Shown here: in pieces, positions 1 through 13,300 of the stretch
How the letters are laid out: the number at the start of each line of letters is the position of its first letter
How positions within the stretch are numbered: position 1 is the first letter of the stretch
NCBI GenBank assembly: GCA_003342895.1
Contig: PTFA01000085.1
Coordinates: 3,192,459 to 3,256,458 of the forward strand
Direction of reading: 5' to 3'
Source of the DNA: Casuarius casuarius
Lineage: Eukaryota; Chordata; Aves; Casuariiformes; Casuariidae
Length of the DNA: 64,000 nt
Notes under the pieces: generated by a model
Database searches by the model: none
Told to the model about the DNA's origin: nothing
Seen by the model: only the letters and a program-made list of their open reading frames with translations
Made by a program: the position numbers and the translations under genes

Positions 1-3000
1 AAGTGTGAGGGGGGCTTGTGCAAGTTTGGCCTCTAAATCTGGAAGTTACTGAAATTGCTGACCAATTTGTACAGCTGCCCTGGCAGTGCTGCTTCCTCCA
101 CAGTGTACGTAGGACTGTCAGGGCTGGGCCTGCTCACTTGCAGCTTGGACCGAGTCCCTCACCATCAGTATTTTGGGACAGAAACCTGGCCTATAGTATG
201 CAAGTAAGTGTGCTTCATCACTTGCTGAGGGAGCCAGAGTTATACAGTTAAATGCGCTAACCACATATTAAAGCAATTAATAATTACCAATATATTGCAT
301 ACTACTATANGGCAATCAAATCTTGTGTTTTAGGCTCCAGGTGGTCAGGAAACAGTTTTCCAGCTGTGAACAGTACAGCTGTTGGGTCCACATGCACTGT
401 TTGAAATAANTTCACTTTTTTCTGAAGTACCAGACAAGAGGTGAATTAAAGATTTTGATTAACTGTCTGATCCAGCAGAGCAAAGTTTATCCTGTATGCA
501 TCAGCAGGATGAAATATTGCAGCTATCTGTAAATTTGCAATCTAAACAGCTGGGCTACTTGTTGCCAGAAGCTGATCTACAAGGAGTAGCTTTGTGTTTT
601 GGAGAGCAATGTATTTCAGTGTGTAATAGGCAGATTGTTACACACTTGCCTTCAAGATGCACAGTAAAGCCATAAAATCATATGAATTAAATGTGTTTTG
701 TCTGGAAGATTGCCCATAGTACTTCTGAAGAATGACAGAACGTGGATATTTCTAAAAAATACATTTGTAGTATATTGTGTTCTTACAGTGAAATCTGACT
801 TCCAGATACTGAATCTGACTTGTCTAATGGCTTGAATGGATTTAGTACCACTCTGCTTGAGTTCTGTTTGCTTCTGTGCTCCTGATTCAGTGAGAGATGC
901 TGAATTGGTCTAAATAACTTTCATCTTAGTGTTCCATCTGAAATAGGAATATATTTACCAGCCTTGCAGAGCCATAATTGGCAAGATGCATTCAGATCCT
1001 CAGCTCCAAGGAAATAAGTGCTAAGGTTTTTTTAAATGTTTTTTGTTTTTTTTTTTTTCTTCCCCAGCTCTAGTTTTAGTGCATTGAATCTCCTGTATTT
1101 TGGGCTGATGTTAACTCCCCTGGAAAATTAGAGAATAACATTACGAGTTTATTTTTTAAAAAAAAATTTCAATCCAGAATCTTTTAGGTCTAGGAGTCTA
1201 AAAACATAAGGATTTGTAACTTGAGGAAGGGGTATAAAGGCTGAAGGCTGAGAAGGGCTAGACTGTAAGGGTACGTAAGANTGCGTTGTTCTGAATACGA
1301 GCAGATGCTCAAGCTTGTGTTTATTAGAAGGTTAGCATAGGTGTAATTAACTTGAAGCTAATCAGAGAAGAGCTGCCAGAGCTTTGCATAGGACTAAAAA
1401 CGTTCACTCTAGCATATCGAGAAATGTATGTATTGTTTCTTTACTGTTCTTAACATCGACTGGAACTGTCTTGCTCAGCTTGAAAACCAAAAAAATGTGT
1501 CTGCAAGTCTATGGTTGGTGGCTTCTTACTGCAGCTCCTGGGAGTAAGAAAAGGGGCTAGAAGCAAAAGCCAAAAGTTGATTTCTGACCGACCCAAGGAA
1601 ACCAAACTTCTTTGAAAGTGAACTGGTGCTCAGTTTGCTTTCAATAGTAATACATTTGGCTTTGTGTGACTCAGCTAGGTTAGTGTCATTCCCAAGCATT
1701 TGAAATTCAGAGATTGGATTATTTTTTGCCAAACAAGCATAAACCAAACTTTCTTTGCTGGGTTTCAAACTTNTAGTGTTCTTTTTATATTTAATAACAG
1801 AGGGTTTATGTATTTTTTTCTCTTGAGAGCCAGGATTTGTGGAACAAAACATCTTNGTTGGGGGGAGGGGGGGAAAACGCCTGTAGTATGAAGGATGACT
1901 GAATGATCTCCTGCCTATGTATCAGCTGAGCCTGAGCTATTTAGCTTCCCAGACTGGAAAAGACCAGATGTTTTCAATCCAGTGGAACTGGCAATGCTGG
2001 GCTCGTTTCCACCACCATGTGCAGTGGCATGTGACGAAAAGCTAATTCTGAGCTTTCCAGCTGTGAGCCCAGAAGCAGTGTCAGTGCAGTGTCCTGCCTG
2101 AGCTATTNGTCCAGTTTCGTGGCCTGTGGTGGCATCTTTGTGCTGGGTTGCAAAGAGATCATCTCACTTAAAACCACCTCTGATACTTCTAATTTGTGCT
2201 GCTTTGTATGTGCAGATACACTTTTTCTCAAATGCAAGCACCGTCTCCAGCAGTTGGAGACTTGAGCAGAGCAGGAGATGTTGAGATGCGCAATAAAATG
2301 GCATGAGCTGGCAGCCTTGTGCCTAGTGCTCCTGTCTGGAGCACCAAGCGTTCTTCTGCAGTTTGCCTTCCTGCTAAGAGGCCCAAACCTTTGCAGACTA
2401 GACAAATAGGTAAACTGACCTTTTAAATATGTGGTTGCTCAGTTTCCCTCATCCTGTGGAACTAGGAGAGCCCTACAGAGTATGGTTGTTTGTTTTGTTT
2501 GTTTTTCCTTCCACTTTAACCACATGGGGAAGATATGGAGAAGAACTGTTGGGGGTTCCACCACTTTGTTACAGCTAAGTAAATTGCACTTCTAGGCGCA
2601 GAGCAGGACTGCATTGGCGTTGGTTGAAAGCATCTCATGCTGGAGCACGTGTGTATGTGTGTATGGCAGAAGCCTGTCCATAGACCTGCCACGTGGCCCC
2701 CTCCCTATCCTCCCAACAATGCTTGTTTCCCCAGTTCTGGGTGAGGAGAGGGTAGAGGGAAGGAGCCTCGGTGGAGTTCCTCCGTAATATCCCAAACAGC
2801 AGCTCCTGCTCTGTCTTTCTGCCTGGAGCACTGTGCACTGCACCTCTGCAAGCTCCTTTGGAAGAGCATGGGCTGGACTGGGCTCTTCTGGGGGGTTGTG
2901 TTGGTCTAGTCCTCTTCTAGAAAGCAGCTTTTCTGCTTCCAGCTAGTATTATTTGTCCTACAGTCCAAATTTGCAGTGCTGAAAGTTCAGGATTCAGATA

Positions 3001-3262
3001 CTGAATGTGATGCATTGTNGAGAGATTATTATAATTGTGTACAAGATAATTTTTCTCTTTTTCTGCCCATCTAAACTTCTCTGCAGGAAATATGAACTAG
3101 ACTTATTATGAGCCAGTTTTTAGTTATGTGATTACATATTGCTCTTTCTTCCACAGCTTTCTGCTTAATTTAAGTGTACAGGATGATCCCACAAGGAGGT
3201 AGAATTATGGCTGCATGAGCAAGTTCAAATCTGGCATTTCCTAATTTCTGAATGCCTGATTT

Positions 3263-3279
3263 CCCCCCCCGCCCCCCCC
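3263..3279. repeat. C-rich run (C8-G-C8)
   Basis: Two C octamers separated by one G. Simple low-complexity tract. Confidence 0.9.
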
Positions 3280-4687
3280 AAATCTACATACTTTCTCTGT
3301 GATAGAGGGCTTCGTGGCTCTTACTCTGATGTGATGCATTTGAAAACTTTCCTGTAGATCGCTTCATAAACGAAGATGCAAAATTCAGTCCCTTTCCTCT
3401 TCCTTGAAATAAAAAAAGCTCTGATATCTTTTGTACCTCTCTTCTCTCCTGGAAATGCTGTAGGAATGCCTTATTATAGCTATGAATGGAATTGGGAGTC
3501 TGCAGTGTAAACATAACATTTATCAAATGTACCTGATTTGACAAGGAAGTTAATTTATTGCTTATGTTTACTATGTGACATCTCAGTGTTCATAATCTTT
3601 TGTCAAATCCANTTGTTATGGTTTTCAAAACCCAATAAAGGAAGTATTCCTTATCTACCTGTGTAGAGCTGAATAAACAAATACTTTCTTAAATGCTTGG
3701 CCTAACTAACAGCAGGGTGGAGGAGGGTTGGTTTAGTCAAAAGACTTTAATTTTTTTATCACAATGAATTTCCCCATTAAGAAAATCAAATTGAAGAAAA
3801 TGTTCAGTATGAAGTGAAATATTAAAATTGGAGGGCATAATTTCAACACTCTGGAGGGTCCCTTCCTCCCTCCTGGCAGAATTATTTGCAGATTTCAACC
3901 CATGTAGGCTGGCTCACTGGAAGACTTCACTGCCTGGGAGGTTTTGCTCAGCTGCATGTTATCCGGGGTGGCTGCATTCTAACCNGGGCAGGACACTTTA
4001 GGATACACCAAAAGCACTGTTATATAATCAAAACTAATTTCTTCAAATTTGAAGGTATATCAGCTTAGGATGCATTTACTTGTGCCCTGCCTGTGTGAGC
4101 TTCACTGGAAAAGCTCCATTTTCAATGTTAAGTCCCCAGTACAATAGATGATAACGTATGTTCCTTTGCTATCCTGGCATTAGCGAAGTGTTAATTTATG
4201 GGAGTCGGTGAACAGCCAGCTTAAACACAGTAGTAGGACTGAATCTTTGACTGTGAGGGTTTCTCTTTTGTGAAAGAGAACAAAAAGTCGGACCTGTAAT
4301 GAGCTGTTGGCCAGTGTTGTGGCAATATGATGTTATGAGCAGAAAACCAGAGTCTTCTCTGCTCCCTGAGGTGCTCGAGGAGGGCCTTCTCCCTTGGCTT
4401 TGTAAATGGCCCCGTGTTGTTTTAGTGGGGTGANGCCGCGCAGGGAGGCATTGGGACCTCTCCTGCTGGAGCGTCTCGGGGCATCCCTTCAGATGTGCTG
4501 CTTTCTGGATTCTGAAAATCAGACTTTTGACATCTATGACCAATAAAACTTTCTACATATGGATGTGTATGGATCTGGTTAAAACTGAGAGGTTGAAACG
4601 AGATCAGTAAAATCAACCAGTTGTCAGGATTGTCTGATTTGATGCTGGAGCACCTCGTTGCGATGGCGGTGTGCTCGGGCTGCTCTC

Positions 4688-4699
4688 GGGGGGGGGGGG
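4688..4699. repeat. Poly-G run of 12
   Basis: Homopolymer G followed by a CAGCAGCAGCAG stretch. Length is likely error-prone in assembly. Confidence 0.9.
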
Positions 4700-5357
4700 C
4701 AGCAGCAGCAGTGTTAATCTCCACAATTTTCCGCTAGTCTGTGGTTCACCCAGGAGCTTGGCGTAGCTGCCCCTGAATCACACTGCCCTTTTCTCTTTGA
4801 AAACTCCTGGGGGTAATCTCGCTGATTAGATATTTCCCTTACTGCGATTTCAAAATTTTCCCTCCTTCTCTCTGGCTGCCTGGGTAGTTCCATGACTTCC
4901 TTAAGATGGCCCAGTAGCAACCTTAATACCTAGGCACCTTAGCAACTGTTGTTTCCATCTGAGCTTTAGACTGTGTGGAAGTTTTAATTTATTGACAGAA
5001 GTAACAGCATAACTTTTTGTAACAATGAAACAATTCCATTTCCCATGATGTAGATGTAGAATAGAAAGTTTCAGAGTGATACAGAAAGCAAAACAACTAC
5101 ATCCCTGCAAAAAAAAAAACACAAACATTTTCTTTCCCCTTCCCAAACCCGCTAAACATTTTTAGGTTGGGTGCTTCCTCCCGTTCAATACTGCCAGTGG
5201 CCAGGGTTGGATGTGTTATCTTAGGGGATAGTGCTGATTTAAGTGCATCTCCACCATGCCGTTTGTTCCTGTACCTGCAGTGTCCTGCCCTATCTCCCCC
5301 TCACAACTCTTTTTGGAGCTGTACTGTGGCCTGCATCAAGGAAGTAATCCTGCTCTT

Positions 5358-5380
5358 AAAAAAAAAAAAAAAAAAAAAAA
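5358..5380. repeat. Poly-A run of 23
   Basis: Homopolymer A. No retrogene body is recognised upstream and no target-site duplication is evident, so it is listed as a simple repeat. Confidence 0.9.
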
Positions 5381-5419
5381 GTTGTGCATGTGAAACGCCA
5401 AGTCTGTTTGCTGATTCGG

Positions 5420-5545
5420 TTCCCAGCAAGGGTCTGCGTGCAGGCGCCCGGCAGCGGCAGGGCGGCCGGGGGCCGTGGTGTGGGCAGAGGCAGGGCAGGA
5501 GTCCCTGAAACCTGCACTGCAGCCCGCGGCGCTGTTTCCTCAAAG
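5420..5545. promoter_or_regulatory. Small CpG-rich patch upstream of coding exons
   Basis: About 11 CpGs in about 125 bases, including GGCGCCCGGCAGCGGCAGGG and CAGCCCGCGGCGCTG. It is too short to call an island with confidence, but it is the most CpG-dense stretch before the first coding exon. It lies next to a 23-base A run. Confidence 0.25.
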
Positions 5546-8500
5546 CATCTCCTGCTGGGTTTTCTCCAGTTGCAAACTGTGAGACCTCTCTGTTTCTCTA
5601 AGCTTCTGCTGAAGGGTTGTGTGGAAAAATCTTTAGTTGGAAGAAAGTGTCAAAATTTGGTTTTGTAACTACTTGTCAGTGCAGAAACTCAGCCAGCTCT
5701 ATTTTGTACGGTAGCTTACAGCTTCATGGCAGATGCTTCTCAGAGAATGTGAGCAAGTACAACAAATAAACAACTTCCAGCCATGGGGTCTTGATATAAC
5801 ACGATTTCAGCTCAGTTGAACANGGTACAAGTTAGCAGAGACTTTGGCAGAGAAGTTTAGATTGAACTATCTTCCTACTCCCTCATCAGCTTTTTNCAGG
5901 CACACCACATTGTGGCACGAGTTTTGTAAGGCTGTTTAAACCAATGCTAATAGGCATGGTTTTAATGCAGAAGTGGGGGCCAGATTTTTATATTTTTAGG
6001 GTTTCACTTTTTTTTTTAAGTTTACAGTGTGTGCATGCATATCTCTATATATGCTCACCACATAGACAATCTCACACATTCTGTACTTTTGCATATGCTT
6101 TCCAAACTGTAGTCTCTGCATTGCTTTTTTTTCCAGCTGGACTCTTTCTCCTTTTAGCAAGCAGCAGCTGAGGTGTGGCTACTAACATGGAAAGGTTGAT
6201 GTAAACATTAACAAATTAACTCAGGCAGGAGGGGTGCTAGGTAAGGGCAGTAGGATGAACCTTTGCTCAAGCGCTGCAGCGCGTGACGCTGTTTCCCCAG
6301 CTGAGCGATTCTGAGCATAACCAGCAAAGTGTGGAGCAGCCGCCTGCCAGGGTCCCCGCAGAGGAGGGGCCAAAGAAGTCATAATTCAGGGTACGCTTAA
6401 AAAAAAAAGGTTGAGGAGCACTGGCCTGCATGTAATACCTATGCAAAGAATGCAGGAACCCCAAAGGGCTGGGAAAGGCAAGTACAGCACTTTTAAAGTC
6501 TTGGCTTGGAAAGAGCTCAGTGAACTGGGTGCAACTTCCTTCATCTACTGCAGAAGGATGAAGAGCTGAGTCAGCTCTGCTGGGGTCTGGACTGTGATCC
6601 CAGACGTTTCAAGCTGGACTGTTAGTCTACAAACCCGACTCTATACAGAAACCTGGATGCAGAACTATGCCTCCCATCAGATTGCGCTGGCCTTTCAGTA
6701 TATACAAGACAGTATCTCAATCATTTAGTCTAGTGAATGTTTCTGGTTTTTTACAACACTCCAAACCTTGCACAAGAAACCTTTTGGAGTCAATTCTTTC
6801 TTTTTTGTCCTATCTCCTTTTAAAACTATTTCTAATTAACTTGGGAAACTATGTTCCTCCTGTAGACAGCCTTCCTTGAAAACACTGATGCCACAGAACA
6901 AGCAGCAGTCTCACAAAATGGGCATTGCTCGTACTTGCATGGTAACTCAGCATGTACCGGGGCTGTCTGGTCTCAGTTCCAGGAGAGGAAAAATGCCCTG
7001 GAACTGTTAAGTAATTCCCTCGGATGAGACCAAGGCGTTTTTATCTACAGAGCACTGGCTGGGCTCGTGTGGAAAGGGCAGCACAGGAAAGCTGCTGCTG
7101 TCGGGCGGTGGTGGAATACCCGAGGGGTGCCCTTCGTCCCCTGCCCTGCTGAGCTGCATCGTCACTCTTTGCTTGTGCCGTAGCCTCTAGAAGTGCTGGC
7201 AAACAAAATCTACCTGCTCCTTCTTGTTGCCTTTAAACACACAGTGACACAGTCGCACAGAAATTTCCTGTGGAACTTCAAAGTGGTTTGTGCTGATATA
7301 AAAGGGTTTTTTTAGGAAGTTATATACATAGCATGCAGATGGAGAGGAGTGCATGGAAAGAATAAATTTCTGCAATCTTCAGTATATATCGAGACATTTC
7401 TGTTGCTTNTATAAAGCCTAGAAAAGAAGCATGAATCATTGTAATCTGTTTAGGATATATATACAACCTATTACATCCACTTTGAAGGTTTCGGTTGTGC
7501 TGCCCTCTTATTGTACATGTTAACNGCTTGTTAACCACTTATATTTTAATCCATTGTTTCAGCTAACACGTTAGTTATCTGCATGAAAAATTACTCACTT
7601 TTTGCCACTTTTTCTCTCTGGAAAGCTCCACTGAGTCCTTCGGAGACTTGACTCCCTCTATCTCCTTTCCCGTTTCTCTCCACGTTACTCGTCTCACCTT
7701 CATCAGCACCTTATGTCATGGTAACAGTCCCTGCAGGGCAGGAGAGTTGGACTCTGCTCCCTCCGGAGCCACTGGAGCTATCGGAAGAGCTTGCTGCCAG
7801 CTGCGAGTCGCTCCTTCAGCCCTAGGGGTGAGTAAACGCTTCCCACCGGAGCTTCCCTAGCTCCGGTGAGAGGGTGCAGGTCTGGCTGCTTGGCCTTGAC
7901 AGTGGTCAGACCTGGTTGAGTTGTGAAGCAAAACTCTATGGATATGAATATGTTTCTAGTTGGAAAAAAGAGAGAAGACTGAGTGTCTGTTTTGGAGAGG
8001 GAAATATTTCGAGGGTTTGTCTTATGTCAAGAAATTGCAGTGCTGCTGGCCCTAGTGTTATGACTTAAATTCTCTCAAAATCTTGAGATTAATCTGAAAA
8101 TCAAAACTTTAAAGAATCTAGCTGTGCATTTTTCAGTCCATTTTTTTTGTTAAACCCCCTTCGAGAGGGAGGTCAGGAACATTAGCACTTTGCTTGCTCC
8201 TAAATAAATGGTGAGTTTTACCTATGTTAAGAAATTCCCATCTCCACATCTGTCTGCTTGTCCTCTGAGGTCAGCTTCCATCAGTTTTTTTCCCATTTCC
8301 TAAATCATCTGTATCTCTATTTACCTTTGCTTCTCCAGGCCTACATATGCACATTCTCAATGTCCCCTTCAGTCTTGCAAGGCAGGTGCAGGGCACTTCA
8401 TGTCTTTACTATTTTCTCAGGCTGAGTGCTTAGAAAAACTTTTTTTGGTGAAACTTTCATTTAAAATTTTTTTTGAAAAGTGTTCCAAAACCCAGAAGGA

Positions 8501-10209
8501 AGTATTAGAAAACTAACATCACAAAACAAGACTAATAGTGACATTTTGTTGTTGTCATGTTGCTAGATATAATAATTGCTATCATAAAACTGCCATAGGC
8601 ACAAATTCACCAAATCCCTTTAGTGNGTGCTGTGACTTACACACATGCTTAATTTTAAGTAAATATTTAAGTATTTTTCTGCCTCAGAAATATAATAAAT
8701 AAAATAACTCAAGGACTGTGAAAGCCAGAGAAAAGACTCTCATTGATATAAAATGGATGTTGAATCAAGTCTCTGCTGTATCAGAGAAGGTTTTCCTGAA
8801 GAAAATTGAGTTGTTACTCTGACTTTAGAAGTACTGTATGCTTAAAGATAAATGAAGGATGTGTGTTTTTCTATAATACATATATTTACTGCTTTAAAGT
8901 CAATCGTGTTTCTTTTCTTCATGTGAATATTTTAATTGCTTTTGGCTCACTTACCTACCTGGAGAGGGTGATGACAGTGCAGACCCTTTCCTTTTGCATA
9001 CGCAGGCATGTTATCTAGAAAANTGGAGAATGGATTGACTACATTTTACATTATTACAAGTTTACAGGACATGAATTAAAGCTTTGGAAATGGCTCTACA
9101 AATGATGTAAGTTCAGTTTCATTATTTGGTATCAAGTGATTGCTAAACGTCATACTGTTGTTATTTTTAGATGTCTCTGTTGTAAATACTGTGCTAATTT
9201 TAACAATTCAGCTTGTAAGGGACTGCAGTAAAGTTTAATATAAGAGGTGTTTTTTATCATCATGAAATTTTTTCAGTGTCATGGTCAGTAATGTTTTAAC
9301 CTCATACATTTGTGTTGTATTTATTTACCGATTACTATTTCTGTTTAATCAAAATAAGAGTGTGCTTCTGTATTTTGATTGCTGTTTTTAATTGTATTTA
9401 GCATATAGTCCTGACAATAGCTTTACAAAGTCTCTCATGATACCATTTTCTAAGAATTTTTATTCCTTATCTGTTGTTCTCTATGCTACATTTTTTTACC
9501 TACCAAAACCTTCCTAACAGTGTGTTTCATTCTCACAAGCTTGTTCTTTTTCATTCTGGTTGCTGTGTGCTGGGCCAGGGTACAACACAAATGGACTTTT
9601 GNCACAAGCGAAGGATGTGCCTTTTCCAAGTGTGTTAGTGGGTTTTGTAGATGAAAATATCACCTTGACAGAAGCCTATCTACAAACTATGTCAACATGA
9701 ACTAACTCTTAGAAGAGACTTTCGATAGCAGCAAAGAAATTCAGGAACACATTTCCAAGTGGAAAGTGCTTGCATTTTAGCTTGAAAAAAATCTTGAAGC
9801 TAACATTCTTATCTATACAGTATCTTATCTTAATACAGTATACTATATTAAAGTGTACAGAAAAAATTGGTTGNCTTCCAATAGAATTTGTGCTCTTGAA
9901 GCCCTTAGCTTTCTTTGAAAATCTCCCCTTCTGATCTTGGTTATCTTTCTAAATAATCTTGTTTAAAGCAGGACCTATGTTGTCATGGAAGTATATATGC
10001 AAGTAGGTTTCCATGCTTGTAAATAAATACACTGTAATTTTATACCTTCCATGATATAGAAGAATTGACCTGGAATAAAAACACTTTGGAAAAGAATCAC
10101 AGGGAAATAAAATTATTACATAAACTCTGTAAAATGACAGGGGATGTCAATGCAGTTCTTCGGAATACTTACAATTGAATTTTAGATAACTTTGTTTTGC
10201 CTCTAACAG

Positions 10210-10315
10210 AAACCTCATCTTTGAAGGCTAAAAGTTCTGTGCAGAGCAGCTGGAATTAGTTAAATATTGGAATCACTGCTGATTTGGTTGCATCCTCCAA
10301 CATGACCAATCCTCA
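10210..10315 (+). CDS. TMEM266: TMEM266 first coding exon: 5' UTR 10210-10301, start codon and codons 1-5 (partial)
   Basis: The start codon is at 10302-10304 and begins M-T-N-P-Q, the same start as the human protein. The fifth codon is split: CA at 10314-10315, completed by the G at 12561. The donor GTAAGT begins at 10316. The best upstream acceptor is the CTCTAACAG ending at 10209, after a T-rich tract. That makes 10210-10301 a 92-base untranslated part of this exon. Only 14 bases are coding. The start is fixed by homology and by the correct phase into the next exon. The 5' boundary is less certain than the donor. Confidence 0.85.
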
Positions 10316-13300
10316 GTAAGTACTGTATGAGGAAAGTTATAACTTATTTTAAATACGAGGGAGCAATTCGTACTGGTAGGAGTATGTTGTTGTGACACCA
10401 AGAGGTTCCATCAGTATTAAATGGAAGGAAAACTTGGTATTTTGAGTGGGAGCAATAGGATTTGGTAAATTGTCTAAAGACTGTGAATTAGCACAAAAAA
10501 GTGAATACAGTGAATATTGCAGATGTGCTACTAATAGCTAGTGGCTGAGAACTAATAAATCAATATTTTCAGACCTGTTGGCATTTTTTCTTTCCTGTCA
10601 CCAAACTTGTCTCAAAGCTATTTTGCCAACACTGTTCTGTTTGTTCATTTTTCTTTTCAGTCACTTCAGTCTGTCTGTTACTTAGTCTAAGAATACCGAA
10701 GTTAAATATTGGTGGGAAGGGGAATGCTGTACTAACCCATTTTTCGGTTTCCTCTGTGATACTGGAAATTGGATCATTGTACACGCTTCCATGCAAGAGT
10801 GAACCAGCTCGGCTTGGACTTGGAAAGGGAAAGTTTCACAGGGTGGCAAATACTGCTGCACTAAAATTGAAAACCGAAGAAGGAAAAGTCTGGCAAAAAT
10901 TAGCTCCTCCCTGTGGCCTTCTGATTTCCGATTGTTTGCAGACAAATACATTTCTGTTGGAAATGACAAGAATCTCAATACTCGTCTGTTACTAATTAGA
11001 CAAAGAATNAAATAAAATAAGGCTTTAGGTCATCCAAATAGTAGTGCTTACCTCTACTTTCTGCCATTGTATGATACAGTCACAGCCTTTCCCTGCCAGA
11101 TACTTGCATTATAACAGCATTTTCAGTGACTTTCTTGTGTGATCCTGGCAGCAATTAGCTCTTTTTAATTTAGGAATAATGTTTTTCATCCAAAAGGGTT
11201 AATCTAATGGTTAGGCTCTGAGCAATAGAGTCTTTCTCTACCTCTTTCATGTAGAATTTTACCTCCTTCACCCACATCCTTAGACTCACAAGATAGATGA
11301 GTTAGTCAAGAACTCTTCTAAATTACTCATTTTTTTTTCTGAAAAAAATGAACAGTTATTCAGGTTGCTTGAATAGCTGGAAGATTTTAATAAGCTTCTT
11401 TAAAACAAAATCACTCATGCAATTTTTGCAGTCAAATAAGAAAAGGAAGTTGGGTGCTAAAGCGCTTTTTAACCAAATCCCTAAGGAAAAAGAGTATGTT
11501 CACACCTGCTGTTGAAAACCTCTGAAAAGTAGCCTGGGATTTCTTCAGAAGTTAAAAAGCTCCCCTGGGTGAAAGCTAGAGAGGTTTATTCTTGCACCGT
11601 ACTCTGAATCAAATGGAGCAAGCAGTGTTCACTGGGGATTGCAAAGGATCAGTCCCTGCTGGGACTTGACGTGCAAGCTCCCTCCTGTAATGAAGTTATC
11701 TTTGGCATACACTAGATAATATGCTAACTGGCAATACTTTGCGTTTCTAGGTAACTAGTATCTTATTATAAATGAGGGAGACACATGNATAGTCAGGCTC
11801 TGTTTTTACATGCATGAGTTCCTATTAAACGTTAGTGGGCCTGTCCAGGTTTAGAAGTAAGCTGTACATATGTGCATACAGATAGTTAAGATAATCTTTC
11901 CAGATGTGTCCATAATTCTTCCTAACACTTGTTCCTCTTTTGGAATTATTTTGAAATAACTTGGTACAGAGTGATCCTTTCTGGTTGAATGAAACCAAGT
12001 CAGCATCCGTCAAAACTGTTTGAATATTGACCCACAGTACAAGGGGGTCAAACTCCGTCCATTAATTAACAGTTGATTTGTATATGATGAATAAGAAGCT
12101 TAGCTATTCGTTGCTCACTGATCTAAGCTACAAAGCAGTGAGATTTTAGCTGGCATAGCTACATNCCCTTTTTCTGTTGATGTTCTTGTCTGTTTCGCAC
12201 AAGTATTTTGCTGCTGNGTTCATAGTTTGTTTGTTTATAATACAGCCATTTATATTTAGTGCTTTTGAAGCAGCTTCAGCAGAGTCAAATGCTGTTCTCC
12301 TTTGTCTGTGAGGTTTCTGTTGACTTCAGTGGGATCTACTAAAGACAAGTTTGGACGGATTTGGGCTAGACATCACCTCCCTCAATGACCTTGCAACAGC
12401 CTTTTAAGTCTTCTTTTTAGGATTCTATGAAGTTCTTGTCTCGCACTTATTTTTACTGATTTGTTTATTTATTTATTTATTTATTGTTTAAATAATTTGT
12501 GTGTGTGTGTAGAGAGATAGAGAAAGGTTTTCTTTTTTTACTTACTTGTTTTATTTTCAGGCCTACAATAGAAGGTGGTGTTTCAGAAGTTGAGATAATT
12601 TCACAACAAGTGGAAGAAGAGACCAAAAGCATGGCTCCTGTACAGCTTGTTAATTTTGCTTATCGAGATCTACCCTTAGCTGCACTTGATCTGTCTGTGG
12701 CTGGGTCCCAGCTTTTGTCAAATTTGGATGAGGAGTACCAAAGAGAAGGGTAAGTACGAAGGACAGAATTTTGTTTTATAGATTTATCTTAAAGAAATTT
12801 CATAGCTTGTAAAAAAGAAAACCTTGAGATGGAGAAGTGCAGGCACTTGTCCTCAACTCATTTTAAAACCACTATCACAGGATGGAAATGACTTTTGTAA
12901 TATAACTATGCCAAGCTGGTATTGGGCTCTTTGTAATTAAGTAATTTCTGGCTGCTGTTTGACCACAGTCTGGAAGCCTTCTGTCAGACAGGGACAATTA
13001 GACAGAGACTCTAGCCTGTCAGAGAAGCAGAATGGCCTGGTGAAGGCTCTGCATAGAAGGTGTTTCAGGAGGGTTTCAGGATAACAGGTGGTTAGTTACT
13101 GTGATTCTTTTTACATATGTATGCATCTCCTGATCAAGATATAATGACTTAGTAGTCCAGCCTCCTGCTTCCTGGGCAGGGTATGTGCTTTTCACAGAGC
13201 AATTTGTACTGTGTAATTTGCTTGTATGAGACCATTGTCTTTGAGAACGTGTATGCATATTACTCCTGTTTTCATAGAACATCTGTTCCAGGTTTGTTGA

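Larger units (their letters stand above)
1..10209. other. Upstream or 5' intron DNA of TMEM266, no supported gene
   Basis: No open frame here resembles a known protein or joins to another by splice sites. Mammalian TMEM266 begins with far-upstream non-coding exon(s), so this is most likely the intron before the first coding exon (inference). It contains a 23-base A run, G and C homopolymers, a short CpG-rich patch near 5420-5545, and one weak candidate untranslated exon at 7737-7827. No promoter can be assigned. Confidence 0.6.

Noticed and set aside
11328..11350. Inverted repeat CATTTTTTT / AAAAAAATG
   Set aside because: It is formed by neighbouring T and A homopolymers, which is common in AT-rich intron DNA.
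12499..12753. 84-codon open frame as a stand-alone gene
   Set aside because: It is the TMEM266 exon at 12561-12749 plus intron bases at both ends. The ATG at 12499 is upstream of a clear acceptor and the stop is within the GTAAGT donor.
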